A DNA stretch of 64,000 bases from Lysinibacillus xylanilyticus (GTDB lineage: Bacteria; Bacillota; Bacilli; Bacillales_A; Planococcaceae), in contig NZ_LFXJ01000005.1 of assembly GCF_001183605.1 (NCBI RefSeq), positions 682,001-746,000 on the forward strand, read 5' to 3'. The position numbers were made by a program, and so were the translations under genes. Positions 42,577 through 51,863 of this stretch are shown one piece after another. The number at the start of each line of letters is the position of its first letter. Within the stretch, counting starts at the first letter, position 1. The notes beneath the pieces were generated by a model. It was given only the letters and a program-made list of their open reading frames with translations. It was not told where the DNA came from and did no database searches.

Positions 42577-44306
42577 GTACGAGTCAACGTTTAACGCGCT
42601 ATGCAATGTATTTTAAAAAACCGATACTACTTGGACTATTTTTCTTAACAATTGCCGTCTTTACGGAGCTTGTTGGGCCTTTTATTGCGAAGCATATCAT
42701 TGATAATTACATGACAATTGGCCACATTGAATTAAAACCAATTACTTGGCTATTAGTTGTATATTTACTTTTAGCAATAGCTACAGCTGTTTTACGCTAT
42801 TTTATGTATATCTATTTACAAATGGGTGCCAACCGTGTTGTACAAAAATTACGTAAGGATGTATTTGAGCATATTCAAACATTGCCAATTCAATACTTCG
42901 ATAATTTACCAGCAGGGAAAATTGTAGCCCGTGTAACGAATGATACCGAGGCTGTTCGAAATTTATATGTTCAAGTACTTTCAAACTTCGTTACGAGTTT
43001 AATTTCTATTGTGGGTGTTTATATCGCACTCTTCATTTTAAATTGGAAAATGGCATTCCTAGCATTGGCTATGGTACCAGTCGTTTATTTATGGATGATT
43101 TTATATCGTAAAGTTGCTTCGAAATATAATGATGTTATTAGAACGAAAATTGCCGATATTAACGCAATGATTAATGAATCGATTCAAGGGATGACGATTA
43201 TTCAAGCATTCCGTCGTGAGCAGCAAATGACGAAGGAATTTGATGACATGAATAATGAGCATTATGCTTATGAACGTAAGCTGCTCTTCCTTGATTCTGC
43301 AACATCTTTCAACCTTGTTAATACATTAAGACTTCTTATGTTTACGATCTTTATTTTTTACTTTGGTACACAATCATTTACGGCAACGGAAGTTATTTCT
43401 GCGGGGACATTATATGCCTTTGTCGATTATTTAACGAGATTATTTAATCCTATAACGAATATCGTCAATCAATTTTCTCAGCTTGAGCGCTCACTTGTTG
43501 CAGGAAAGCGTGTCTTTGAAGTGTTAGATATTAACGGAGAGCCGGTATCTGAAAAAAGTTTACCAAGATACAAAGGAAATGTGGTGTTCGAAGAAGTTTC
43601 CTTTGCTTATAAAAATGATGAATACGTATTGAAAAACCTTTCATTTGAAGCACACCAAGGTGAAACCATTGCTCTAGTAGGTCATACAGGATCTGGGAAA
43701 AGTTCTATTATGAACTTATTGTTCCGTTTCTATGACCCATCTAAAGGAAAAATTACGATTGATGGAATTGATATCACTTCGGTTCCTCGTCAAACAATGC
43801 GTGAACATATGGGTATTGTTCTACAGGACCCATACTTATTTACAGGTACTATTGCTTCAAACGTCAGCCTGAATAATCCTAAAATTTCACGAGAGAAAAT
43901 AGAAACCTCATTAAAGGCAGTTGGTGGGGAACGTGTTTTGGCGAACTTGCCAAATGGCTATGATGAGCCTGTTATTGAGAAGGGGAGCACACTGTCATCT
44001 GGACAGCGTCAGTTAATTTCCTTTGCGCGTGCCCTTGCCTTTGACCCAGCTATTTTAATTTTAGATGAGGCTACTTCTAATATAGATACGGAAACAGAGG
44101 AGATTATTCAGCATGCGATGGATGTCCTGAAAAAAGGACGTACAACTTTCATTATCGCTCACCGACTTTCTACTATTAAAAATGCAGATCGTATACTTGT
44201 CTTAGATCGAGGTAAGATTGTTGAGCGTGGTACACATGATGAGCTATTAGCACAAGGCGGCATTTATGAGAAAATGTATCAAATGCAGGCGAATTCATTG
44301 CAATAA
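42573..44306 (+). CDS. bmrD: Heterodimeric ABC multidrug exporter subunit, BmrD/YheH-like
   Basis: 577 aa. Exporter domain then nucleotide-binding domain with Walker A GHTGSGKSS, signature LSSGQRQL and Walker B ILILDEATSNID carrying the catalytic Glu. PIQYFDNLPAGKIVARVTNDTEAVR and SFARALAFDPAILILDEAT match BmrD closely. It is about 100 residues shorter than B. subtilis BmrD as I recall it (673 aa): the extracellular insertion between helices 1 and 2 is missing. A terminator follows at 44340. Confidence 0.88.
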   Translation: MSTSQRLTRYAMYFKKPILLGLFFLTIAVFTELVGPFIAKHIIDNYMTIGHIELKPITWLLVVYLLLAIATAVLRYFMYIYLQMGANRVVQKLRKDVFEHIQTLPIQYFDNLPAGKIVARVTNDTEAVRNLYVQVLSNFVTSLISIVGVYIALFILNWKMAFLALAMVPVVYLWMILYRKVASKYNDVIRTKIADINAMINESIQGMTIIQAFRREQQMTKEFDDMNNEHYAYERKLLFLDSATSFNLVNTLRLLMFTIFIFYFGTQSFTATEVISAGTLYAFVDYLTRLFNPITNIVNQFSQLERSLVAGKRVFEVLDINGEPVSEKSLPRYKGNVVFEEVSFAYKNDEYVLKNLSFEAHQGETIALVGHTGSGKSSIMNLLFRFYDPSKGKITIDGIDITSVPRQTMREHMGIVLQDPYLFTGTIASNVSLNNPKISREKIETSLKAVGGERVLANLPNGYDEPVIEKGSTLSSGQRQLISFARALAFDPAILILDEATSNIDTETEEIIQHAMDVLKKGRTTFIIAHRLSTIKNADRILVLDRGKIVERGTHDELLAQGGIYEKMYQMQANSLQ

Positions 44307-44339
44307 TAATTTGAATGGTTACAGGGAGAATAGTATAAA

Positions 44340-44373
44340 TGAAGCCCCACTTTTCGAAAAAAGTGGGGCTTTC
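44340..44373. terminator. Bidirectional terminator after bmrD
   Basis: Stem AAGCCCCACTTTT / AAAAGTGGGGCTT with a short CGAAA-type loop, between convergent genes. Confidence 0.85.
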
Positions 44374-44376
44374 TAT

Positions 44377-44748
44377 TTAAGATCTTACATTTTTAAAGAC
44401 ATTGACAAAAAAGAACAGCACTGAAATTGCCACTGCGATACCGCCACCAGATACAAAGAGCTCAAATAACCAGCTCGGTACATCTATATGAACCATCATC
44501 ATACCGACCAAGAGGAACGGTAATCCGAGATTGTAGAACCAAAATTGTGCTTTGGCCAGTCCTGTCTCGGCTGCATCTTTATATATTGAATAAATTAAAC
44601 CGATTAAACCAGTTGTCAGCCAACCTACTACACCGATGTGTGCGTGTGTCGCCGTCCATTCGAGTTGAATTGTATAATGCATAAACAGTCCAAAAGCCAA
44701 AACAATCACTAAATATAAGACTGAAATCTTTATCCATTTAGCACCCAT
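44377..44748 (-). CDS. Small four-helix protein related to cytochrome oxidase subunit I
   Basis: 123 aa with AAAGGAG upstream. Four helices. TATHAHIGVVGWL in helix 2 and MMMVHIDVP near helix 3 mirror the heme-ligand helices of cbb3-type/NorB-like subunit I, in miniature. Such stand-alone proteins are common in Bacilli. Heme or quinol binding is inferred; function unknown. Confidence 0.7.
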   Translation of the reverse strand: MGAKWIKISVLYLVIVLAFGLFMHYTIQLEWTATHAHIGVVGWLTTGLIGLIYSIYKDAAETGLAKAQFWFYNLGLPFLLVGMMMVHIDVPSWLFELFVSGGGIAVAISVLFFFVNVFKNVRS

Positions 44749-44922
44749 TTATAAATAACTCCTTTCCCGAAATGATTTAGCTAGCTACTACAGTTTATTC
44801 TTGTCGAATAAAAAAGATGACTATTATTCTTTGTAAAATAAAAAAGTGTTTTGTTGTAAAATGACAATTTTTTCCGTAGAATAAAAGAATGAAAAGTAGA
44901 AATTTTCCGAATTGGAGGGGCT

Positions 44923-46344
44923 ATGAAAAAGTTAATAATGATTTTAATGGTCTGTTACTTGACCACCATCTTTGTTGAGAAGGCAGGTGCTAGTGAGCAA
45001 ACTATGACAACAAAAGTGAATAGCATTATTGATAAAAATTGGAAGGACAATGAGTACAGCATTACCGTACGAGATACAGAAACAGGAAATGTACTTTACA
45101 ATAATAATGGTGAAAAAATGATCCGCCCTGCTTCTACCCATAAGCTTTTAGTTAGTGCCGCTGCATTGGATTTATTAGGAGCTGATTATCGCTTTGCTAC
45201 GAAGACATTCATCGATGGACCAATCGAAGATGGTGTACTTCACGGTAATATTTATTTACAGGGTGGAGGAGATCCAACACTTTTACCTAGGCATTTAGAA
45301 TCGTTTGCTAAAAGATTGAAAAAAATGGGTATCACGAAAATTACGGGTTCCTTAATCGGGGATGATACTTGGTTTGATACAGATCGTTTACCGAAGGGGA
45401 TTGTACCTCAAGAAGAGGCTGAGCCTTATGCTTCACGTATTTCAGCGTTAACGATTTCGCCAAATGATCAATATGATATTGCAACTGTGCAAGTGAAAGT
45501 GACCGGCACAAAGGTTGGCACTACGGCTAATGTTCAGCTTGTTCCGTTTGCAAGTACTATTCCAGTTGACAATAAAACAAAAATTGTTAAAAAGGGTGAG
45601 AAAAGCACTGTAAAAATTACCAGAGAATATGGTACAGATCGAATCATTGTAACTGGTAACTTACCAGCAGGTTCACAGAAAAATACATATGTAACTGTTT
45701 TTAATCCAACTCAGTATACACTCGATGTATTTCGTGAAAAATTAGTAGCCAAAGGTATCCAATCAATGCCTTTTGAGACTGGTAAGGTACCTGAAAATGC
45801 ACAGCGAGTAAGTATTTCGTATTCAAAGCTACTAACTGATATTAACTTTAAATATTTAAAGTTAAGCATTAATGGTATGGGAGACATGTTGACAAAACAA
45901 CTAGGGCGTGAGCTCCTTGGGGAAGGAAGCTGGTCAGCTGGCATCCAAGCAATTCGAACATACGGTAATGAAATTGGCCTAAATATGGATCAGTGGTACT
46001 TTGAAGATGGTTCAGGTTTAAGTCATCAAAATCGAGTTAATAGTATGCAAGAAAGTCTATTATTATATAAAATTCAAAGTAAATCCTGGTATAACTCATA
46101 TTTAGATGCATTACCCCATGCAGGAAGAAAGGGTAGCCTTGTTGGTGCGACTTTAGAAAATCGTATGAAGGGCTATAGTGTATCTGCTAAAACTGGCTAT
46201 ATTTCTGGAACATATTCTTTAAGTGGTTATGTAAAAGGAAAAAGTGGTAAATGGTATATCTTTAGTATTTTGACACAGGCCAATAAAACTTCAGCTATCC
46301 CAACTATTGATGAGATTGTCAAACAGATTGCCAATGAAATGTAA
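44923..46344 (+). CDS. D-alanyl-D-alanine carboxypeptidase/endopeptidase, DacB (PBP4) type
   Basis: 473 aa, GGAGGGG before the ATG. Signal peptide to about residue 23. Peptidase S13 motifs: SxxK at 71-74 (ASTHKLL), SxN in LSINGMGDML, and KTG in SAKTGYISG. The long insert between SxxK and SxN (about 100-300, including QGGGDPTLLPRHLE) is typical of S13 enzymes. Cuts D-Ala-D-Ala or cross-links of peptidoglycan outside the membrane. Monocistronic. Confidence 0.92.
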   Translation: MKKLIMILMVCYLTTIFVEKAGASEQTMTTKVNSIIDKNWKDNEYSITVRDTETGNVLYNNNGEKMIRPASTHKLLVSAAALDLLGADYRFATKTFIDGPIEDGVLHGNIYLQGGGDPTLLPRHLESFAKRLKKMGITKITGSLIGDDTWFDTDRLPKGIVPQEEAEPYASRISALTISPNDQYDIATVQVKVTGTKVGTTANVQLVPFASTIPVDNKTKIVKKGEKSTVKITREYGTDRIIVTGNLPAGSQKNTYVTVFNPTQYTLDVFREKLVAKGIQSMPFETGKVPENAQRVSISYSKLLTDINFKYLKLSINGMGDMLTKQLGRELLGEGSWSAGIQAIRTYGNEIGLNMDQWYFEDGSGLSHQNRVNSMQESLLLYKIQSKSWYNSYLDALPHAGRKGSLVGATLENRMKGYSVSAKTGYISGTYSLSGYVKGKSGKWYIFSILTQANKTSAIPTIDEIVKQIANEM

Positions 46345-46610
46345 GCTTTATTGCTAGTATGAGCATGTGCATAGACGCTAGTTCGCTTTTATGATGATGA
46401 ATCTCTTCACGGAGTTGCAGAATGTACAATTTCATTAGAGCAGAAATATTTTAAATAAGTACATGCCATGGTCGACATCTATTCAATCGACCTGTGGAAA
46501 ATAAGTTAGCTGTATATCTCATCAAAGATATACAGCTATTCGTCGTGTGTATCCAGAAGTACTTATTTTTTTATGTCGGGATGAGGGATTCATACATAAT
46601 TTTAAATTTT
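46345..46610. other. Intergenic with hairpins
   Basis: AGCTGTATATCT / AGATATACAGCT (46508-46535) is a strong stem without a T-run; GTCGACATCTATTCAATCGAC lies before it. The first may terminate the DacB transcript poorly. No gene. Confidence 0.45.
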
Positions 46611-46640
46611 TTGAACGAAATGAAGCAGCGCTGAGTCTAA
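46611..46640 (+). promoter_or_regulatory. Candidate ECF-type promoter
   Basis: TTGAACGAAAT (-35 like the GAAC core) and GAGTCTAAT (-10 like CGTC/GTCTAA) with about 17 bases between. This matches Bacillus ECF promoters in form and stands 22 bases before the sigma gene, so autoregulation is likely. Confidence 0.5.
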
Positions 46641-46661
46641 TTAAGGAAGGAGGCGAAAAGA

Positions 46662-47162
46662 ATGGAATTGGAAATCGTAAAGCGTGCTGTTCGTGGGGAT
46701 CATCAATCGATACTTTCACTTATTGAAATGGATGAAGAAATTTTATATCGTATGGCTTTTACATACATGAAAAATGAGCAAGACGCTTTAGACGTGATGC
46801 AGGACCTGGTTTACAAGGCACTGAAAAAAATGCATACCGTTAAACAGCACGAATATGCCAGAACATGGCTCGTGCGCGTCTTAATCAATTGTTGTAAAGA
46901 CCATTTACGAAAAAGCCAACCAACCGTTTCAATTGAGGAACATCACCTAGTTGAATGGGTCATCTACTCTGATATGGAGCGGCTATTGGAACATTTATCC
47001 TTGTCGGAGCAGCAACTCGTCTATATGAAATATTTTCAGCAACTAAAAAACAAAGAAATTGCCGAGCTAAATCAAATTCCGGAGGGTACTGTAAAGTCTA
47101 AGCTTCATCACATACTAAAGAAGCTTAGAAACTTCGCTGGAGAAAAGGAGGACTGGCTATGA
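46662..47162 (+). CDS. ECF-type RNA polymerase sigma factor
   Basis: 166 aa, AAGGAGGCG upstream. Sigma-2 region (about 20-85) with ILYRMAFTYMKNEQDALDVMQDLVYKALKKM, sigma-4 region (about 105-160) with LSEQQLVYMKYFQQLKNKEIAELNQIPEGTVKSKLHH. The stop overlaps the start of the DUF4179 gene, the usual arrangement of an ECF sigma with its membrane anti-sigma factor. Targets probably include its own promoter. Confidence 0.9.
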   Translation: MELEIVKRAVRGDHQSILSLIEMDEEILYRMAFTYMKNEQDALDVMQDLVYKALKKMHTVKQHEYARTWLVRVLINCCKDHLRKSQPTVSIEEHHLVEWVIYSDMERLLEHLSLSEQQLVYMKYFQQLKNKEIAELNQIPEGTVKSKLHHILKKLRNFAGEKEDWL

Positions 47163-48415
47163 GTAAACTACCAATTGACGTTCCAAAGGAGAAACTTCAA
47201 CAAGTTCGAATGGATATGTTTCGTAAAGTTCAGCGAGAAAAAAGAACAAAGAAGCGCATTTTTTCGGTTGCAACAGTCTTTTTGTTGTGTCTAAGCCTTT
47301 TATTTTCTATTCGCGTTTCTCCTACGATTGCTAGCTATGTTGCAAAAATACCTGGCTTTGAAGCACTTGTATCAGCGGTTGTAAGAGATAAAGGGATAAA
47401 AGATATTGTGGACAATGACTACTATGAAGAAATCAATGTGACGCAGTCTAAAAATGGTCTATCGCTTACATTGCAAGGCGTGATAGCAGATCAGACTGGA
47501 TTAGTACTTTTCTATGACGCCAATGCCTCATTTGATATTTTGAAATTAAACTTGGAGGAAGTTCAATTGTTCCAAGGGGACGAAAGAATTGAAGGCGGAG
47601 GAGGAGGAGGTTTATTCGGGATTACAAAAAATAAAACACACTTGTCTTCTTCAGTGGAATATGAGTTTTTAGAGCCTTTCGATTATACTTCAAAAGATTT
47701 TAAAGCGGTTTTTCATTTCAATGATAAAGATAAGGGGAACATTGAAATAGCGGTACCGTTTACACTACAAAATGAAATCGCAAAGGAGAAGATTTTTACT
47801 GCGAATCAAACTGTAAATGTTGGTGGTCAGAAATTTACGATTACACAAATTCGTCGCTCTCCTTTAGAAATGGCTCTCGATATTGAAGTAGACAAAGCGA
47901 ATACGATGGAAATTTTATCGTTTGATGATATTGCGGTCGTGATGCAGGATGGAGAGCTAAGAAAAAGTAAACGTCATCCATTATCCAAAAATAAACGTGA
48001 AGGCAAATTTACACTATATTTGGAAAGCAATTATTTTCATGATCCAGAATCACTCAAAATTATAATTGGAGCTGTTCAAGCCGTTCCAAAGGGTGAGGAT
48101 TTTATCGAAGTTGATTTCGGGACAAAAGAAGTACTCAAGAAGCCTGATTATTTCGATTGGGACATTTCCGTAACGCAGCAAGATGTATCAGTTGTTATAA
48201 ATAACCGGGCTCAAAGTAGATTTTTATTGCTAACTGATGCAGTAAAAGAAGATGGTACGGAGTTAGAATTTAAAGGTGCCACTGTTTCACAAGAGGAGCA
48301 GTACGAAATTGAGACGACGCAATTTGAAGATTATGATGGCAAAGCAAAAATATATATCAACTATTTCTTCAATCCTATTGGAAAAGATATTGAACTGAAT
48401 ATTCCATTTAAATAA
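47159..48415 (+). CDS. DUF4179 membrane anti-sigma factor
   Basis: 418 aa. N-terminal cytoplasmic part of about 38 residues (PIDVPKEKLQQVRMDMFRKV) that should bind the sigma factor, one helix (about 39-58), then DUF4179 start SPTIASYVAKIPGFEALVSAV and a large extracellular beta-rich domain to the end. A GGGGGG tract near 145 is a flexible loop. Proteins of this kind hold the sigma factor until an envelope signal arrives. Confidence 0.88.
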   Translation: MSKLPIDVPKEKLQQVRMDMFRKVQREKRTKKRIFSVATVFLLCLSLLFSIRVSPTIASYVAKIPGFEALVSAVVRDKGIKDIVDNDYYEEINVTQSKNGLSLTLQGVIADQTGLVLFYDANASFDILKLNLEEVQLFQGDERIEGGGGGGLFGITKNKTHLSSSVEYEFLEPFDYTSKDFKAVFHFNDKDKGNIEIAVPFTLQNEIAKEKIFTANQTVNVGGQKFTITQIRRSPLEMALDIEVDKANTMEILSFDDIAVVMQDGELRKSKRHPLSKNKREGKFTLYLESNYFHDPESLKIIIGAVQAVPKGEDFIEVDFGTKEVLKKPDYFDWDISVTQQDVSVVINNRAQSRFLLLTDAVKEDGTELEFKGATVSQEEQYEIETTQFEDYDGKAKIYINYFFNPIGKDIELNIPFK

Positions 48416-48478
48416 AGTAAAGTAATTCAATTAATACATCAGTATCCTGTATACAATGTGCAACATTATAGCTATTTT

Positions 48479-48519
48479 TAAGCTGAACTAATTCTTGTAT
48501 TAGTTCAGCTTTTATTTTT
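48479..48519 (+). terminator. Terminator after the sigma/anti-sigma operon
   Basis: Stem AAGCTGAACTAAT / ATTAGTTCAGCTT with a 6-base loop, then TTATTTTTG. Confidence 0.8.
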
Positions 48520-48657
48520 GATTAAAGATATAACTTGGAATGCTTTTAAAATAAAAGTATTTTATAACCCGTTATTCAACTAACGGTGCAGGATAGCTCA
48601 ATAATGGGCTAGAAAAATTATTGATTTGCCTAAGGGGAAACTTTATGCAGTTTTAAT

Positions 48658-49365
48658 TTATTCCCATTCATTAGATTTCTGAAATCTTATTCTATCCTTA
48701 TTTGTTGGAATCCCATTATTCACTTTTTCCCATATGCCATTATTAAATAATTCGTATTGTTCAAAAGCAAGAGGCAATCCGTTTGCAATAGCTATGTCAC
48801 TACTATCCATAAGTTGAAAATGCAAATGCGGAGCAAAGGAGTTACCTGAATGACCAACTCTACCAATAACTTCACCTTTTTTAACACTCTGACCGACTGA
48901 AACTTGAATTGACCCTGTTTGAAGATGGACTAATCCAGCATATACATTGTCGCCACATTCTATAATGATGTAGTTGCCAGCAACTGATTGTATGTCGTCT
49001 TTTTTCGGGTCAAAATAATGAGCATTTTTATAAGCGTTAGACATATCTGAAAGCAATTTTGTTCGTGTTCGTTCTTTATAACCATCCTCTGCTTGGACTA
49101 TGATCCCATCGCAAGGAGCATATACTTCTTGCCCCCAACAGTAATATTCATCTAGGGGAACTCCAAAAAGTAGATATTGTGCCAAACTAACGCGATAGGC
49201 TGGCCAGCCCTTTCTTTCCCAATCCACTTGTATAAAGTCATAAGCATATCTTGATCCTAATTGGTTTGTACCGTGACTCGGAATTTTTGTCCCTGGAGTG
49301 TTAGGAGAGTACCATTCTCCTCTCAAAGGAAACTCTACAATTATCGGCTCACGCACATCAATCAT
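48658..49365 (-). CDS. M23 (LytM-type) metallopeptidase without signal peptide
   Basis: 235 aa from the ATG at 49365 with GGAGGAGGG upstream; an in-frame TTG 30 bases earlier is unlikely. Zinc motif HGTNQLGSRYAYDF and the later HLHFQL are the HxxxD and HxH ligands of M23 peptidases. QEVYAPCDGIIVQAEDG and GNYIIIECGDNVYAGLVHLQ fit the fold. No signal or anchor is seen, so it is cytosolic, released by lysis, or inactive toward wall. Some such proteins are phage-derived or act on other substrates. Confidence 0.78.
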   Translation of the reverse strand: MIDVREPIIVEFPLRGEWYSPNTPGTKIPSHGTNQLGSRYAYDFIQVDWERKGWPAYRVSLAQYLLFGVPLDEYYCWGQEVYAPCDGIIVQAEDGYKERTRTKLLSDMSNAYKNAHYFDPKKDDIQSVAGNYIIIECGDNVYAGLVHLQTGSIQVSVGQSVKKGEVIGRVGHSGNSFAPHLHFQLMDSSDIAIANGLPLAFEQYELFNNGIWEKVNNGIPTNKDRIRFQKSNEWE

Positions 49366-49932
49366 CTCAGATCCCTCCTCCGTCGATGCTTTCAATTTTA
49401 ACTTTTTTCCAGTTTATTGTAAATTATTTAACCGTTTATTAACTCAGTTGAAATGAAAGTAAAATAAAAAACGTACACCACTAAAATTGCATTTAGTAAT
49501 GTACATTTTTATAATATGTGCAACATTTGAAACAAGTTATGATGTAATAAACTATCATGTACATTTACTTGTCTTTAATATTACAGAGTAGAACGACTTT
49601 TTTTATGGAGAAAAAATATGGCGCATCACCATTAAAATAGGCTCAAGGTACTGTAAAGCTTGAGCCTTTTGCTTTTGTAGCGAAAGCGAAACACAGCTAC
49701 AAAAGTTCCCACCTCGTATAGTGGAATCACAGTAGGCTCTTTGTCATAAAGTTAGCTAACACTAAATAAAGGAAGGGATTTACAAATAAAGGAATGGAAT
49801 ATCGTGCATTTAGTAAATACTAGTCTACGTCTTTTTTTCGTCCAATATGCATATAATTAGACTATATTAACTTTTTTCCAACTTAAAACGTCAAAAAGAG
49901 GGATAAATTTTTTTGCAAGAGAGGACTTATGT
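49366..49932. other. Intergenic with terminator and family-C palindrome
   Basis: GGCTCAAG / CTTGAGCC (49640-49666) with TTTTGCTTTT is a terminator on the plus strand with no upstream gene in sight, hinting at a short RNA from 49440-49670. At 49675-49706 the palindrome TGTAGCGAAAGCGAAACACAGCTACA belongs to the dispersed family found at 19267, 54538 and 60236. Confidence 0.5.
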
Positions 49933-50865
49933 ATGGAAAAAAATACGAAACGCTCTAAGGAAAAAAAGAGCAAGAAGAAAATTTGGCTATGGATAATAGG
50001 TAGCTTATTAACAATTTTTTTAATTTTTATAGGTACTGCTTATTATACAATCCAAAAAACGATGAATAAAATAAATACACCATTAGTTGAAGCGACAGGT
50101 GATGAAAATGAAGTACAAAAAATAGTTACAAAGAAAGACCCATTTTCTGTGTTAATGCTTGGGGTGGATGAACGTAAAAATGATAGTGGGCGTTCAGATA
50201 CGATGATTGTCATTACGGTGAATCCTGAAAAACACACGATGAAGATGCTCAGTATACCTCGAGATACACGTACAGAAATTATTGGTCATAATTCCGTCGA
50301 TAAAATCAACCATGCCTATGCATTTGGAGGCGTCCCGATGGCGGTCAACACGGTAGAGCATTTTTTAGATATACCAATTGATTATTATGTGTTTGTTAAT
50401 ATGGAAGGCTTCCTGCAAATTATCGACACGATTGGTGGGGTAACGATTGATAATGACATGGATTTAACCTATAACACATACCATTATCCTAAGGGTGAGA
50501 TCACTTTAGACGGTGATAATGCATTAATTTTTTCACGTATTCGTTATGAGGATCCACGCGGTGATTTTGGTCGTCAAATTCGTCAACGACAAATTATTGA
50601 AGCGGTTCTGAAAAAGGCCTCAACGCCATCTATATTGTTAAAGGCTACAGATATGCTTGATGTAGTAGGAGAAAATGTTCGTATGAATTTTACGATGAAG
50701 GACTTAATCCAACTGCAAAGTATTTATAAACAAATGGATGGTAATATTGAGCAGTTGTCGTTTAAAGAGGGAGATGGCAAAAGGATTGATAACATATGGT
50801 ATTTTATCCCTGAAGAGACAGAGCTAGAAAAAATCAAATCGGATTTAAAAGCCCATTTGCAATAA
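49933..50865 (+). CDS. LytR-CpsA-Psr (LCP) family protein
   Basis: 310 aa, AGAGAGGAC upstream. Basic cytoplasmic tail, one helix (about 20-42), then LCP domain with VLMLGVDERKNDSGRSDTMIVITVNP, SIPRDTRTEI and FGRQIRQRQII, the Asp/Arg residues that bind polyprenyl pyrophosphate and Mg2+. LCP enzymes attach teichoic acids or other polymers to peptidoglycan outside the membrane. Confidence 0.93.
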   Translation: MEKNTKRSKEKKSKKKIWLWIIGSLLTIFLIFIGTAYYTIQKTMNKINTPLVEATGDENEVQKIVTKKDPFSVLMLGVDERKNDSGRSDTMIVITVNPEKHTMKMLSIPRDTRTEIIGHNSVDKINHAYAFGGVPMAVNTVEHFLDIPIDYYVFVNMEGFLQIIDTIGGVTIDNDMDLTYNTYHYPKGEITLDGDNALIFSRIRYEDPRGDFGRQIRQRQIIEAVLKKASTPSILLKATDMLDVVGENVRMNFTMKDLIQLQSIYKQMDGNIEQLSFKEGDGKRIDNIWYFIPEETELEKIKSDLKAHLQ

Positions 50866-50930
50866 ATGCTTGGGGTAACAACTTGAGTATGTTAGCTGTA
50901 AATCTATTGACAATGAAGGGAGGGAGATCA

Positions 50931-51074
50931 ATGAATGGGAGGACCCAGGTGCTTAGGTATACAGCTGTAAACAATTGCATGCAAAGCTATGTACCTAAGC
51001 GTAAGGTTCAACAAAGTCGAGTCAGTTCAGCTATGCGACATTTACAACTATTGTGTTTGAAAATTTTCATGTAA
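50931..51074 (+). CDS. Doubtful 47-aa ORF over a hairpin
   Basis: MNGRTQVLRYTAVNN...CLKIFM with a good GGGAGGGAG site. Its middle is the inverted repeat GCTTAGGTA / TACCTAAGC (50951-50959, 50991-50999), so the RNA structure may be the real feature. A terminator follows at 51083. No family. Confidence 0.3.
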   Translation: MNGRTQVLRYTAVNNCMQSYVPKRKVQQSRVSSAMRHLQLLCLKIFM

Positions 51075-51082
51075 AAAATAAA

Positions 51083-51127
51083 AAAATCATTCAGGTAGGG
51101 CGCATGCCTAGTTGAATGGTTTTTTTA
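51083..51127 (+). terminator. Terminator after the LCP region
   Basis: Stem AATCATTCA..TAGGG with CCTA..TTGAATGGTT, loop GCGCATG, then T7. Confidence 0.7.
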
Positions 51128-51196
51128 TGTCTTTAGATATTTGAAATTTCAGAATACGGGTGTATAATTTTATTAGAAATGGTCGAGGGAGTGATC

Positions 51197-51328
51197 GTGT
51201 TGATTATAGGCACAATTTTATTAGTAGTTGCATTACGTGCAGGTATTGGTTTAGCGCTCGACTTAATTAATAGCAGCATCACTCTACTACGCAAAGTAAC
51301 CATTCGTACTCGAAAAGCAAAAGAATAA
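51197..51328 (+). CDS. Small single-helix membrane protein, 43 aa
   Basis: Starts GTG-TTG with CGAGGGAGTG upstream. LIIGTILLVVALRAGIGLALDLI helix, then a basic tail KVTIRTRKAKE. A terminator follows (GCAAAGC / GCTTTGT, 51338-51365). Coding is supported by ribosome site and composition; no family recognised. Confidence 0.5.
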   Translation: MLIIGTILLVVALRAGIGLALDLINSSITLLRKVTIRTRKAKE

Positions 51329-51419
51329 AATGCATCTAGGCAAAGCTAAGGCTTTGTCTTTTTTTGTGGCCCATTACCCAAAATTAGGGATGTCATTTGT
51401 TGAATCGTATGAACGGATT

Positions 51420-51680
51420 TTGGATTGACCCGAATAGTTTCTTTTGGACCTGAGCAGATCCTTGGTTGACCCGATCAAATTTCGCTTGTGCCTGAGCAGA
51501 TCTAGGGCTAACCCGATCAGATTTACCTTGGACCTGAGCAGATTTGGGCTAACCCGATCAAATTTCCCCTGTGCCTGAGCAGATCTAGGGCTAACCCGAT
51601 CAGATTCCCCCTGGACCTGAGCAAATCTAGAGCTAATCCGATCAGATTCCCCCTGGACCTGAGCAGATCTAGGGCTGAAC
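51420..51680. repeat. Tandem array with 21-bp spacing, 42-bp higher-order unit
   Basis: GA(G/T)CA(G/A)AT-type cores start at 51452, 51473, 51494, 51515, 51536, 51556, 51577, 51598, 51619, 51640 and 51661, ten intervals of which nine are 21 and one 20. Alternate units read CCTGAGCAGATCTAGGGCT and AACCCGATCAGATTTACC, giving a 42-bp repeat. Same spacing as the array at 39281 but different sequence. No ribosome site or long frame. Confidence 0.88.
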
Positions 51681-51757
51681 TGTCACAGATGAGACCATGG
51701 AGCTCAAGAGAAATTGATCATCTAAGCGACTAGTCGGAACGGAAATCAACCTCACGT
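51681..51757. repeat. Family-B palindromic repeat, partial copy
   Basis: CACAGATGAGACC, then AGTCGGAACGGAAATCAACCTCACG: the middle and right end of the element seen whole at 58778. It abuts the 21-bp array. Confidence 0.65.
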
Positions 51758-51863
51758 TATGGTGATGAGTCATTTTTGTGAATTTGGAACAATTTATGTG
51801 ATTAGTTCGTCAATATACTGTAGAAGATGTTATACTATAAAAAAACAGTATCGGGGAATGAGC

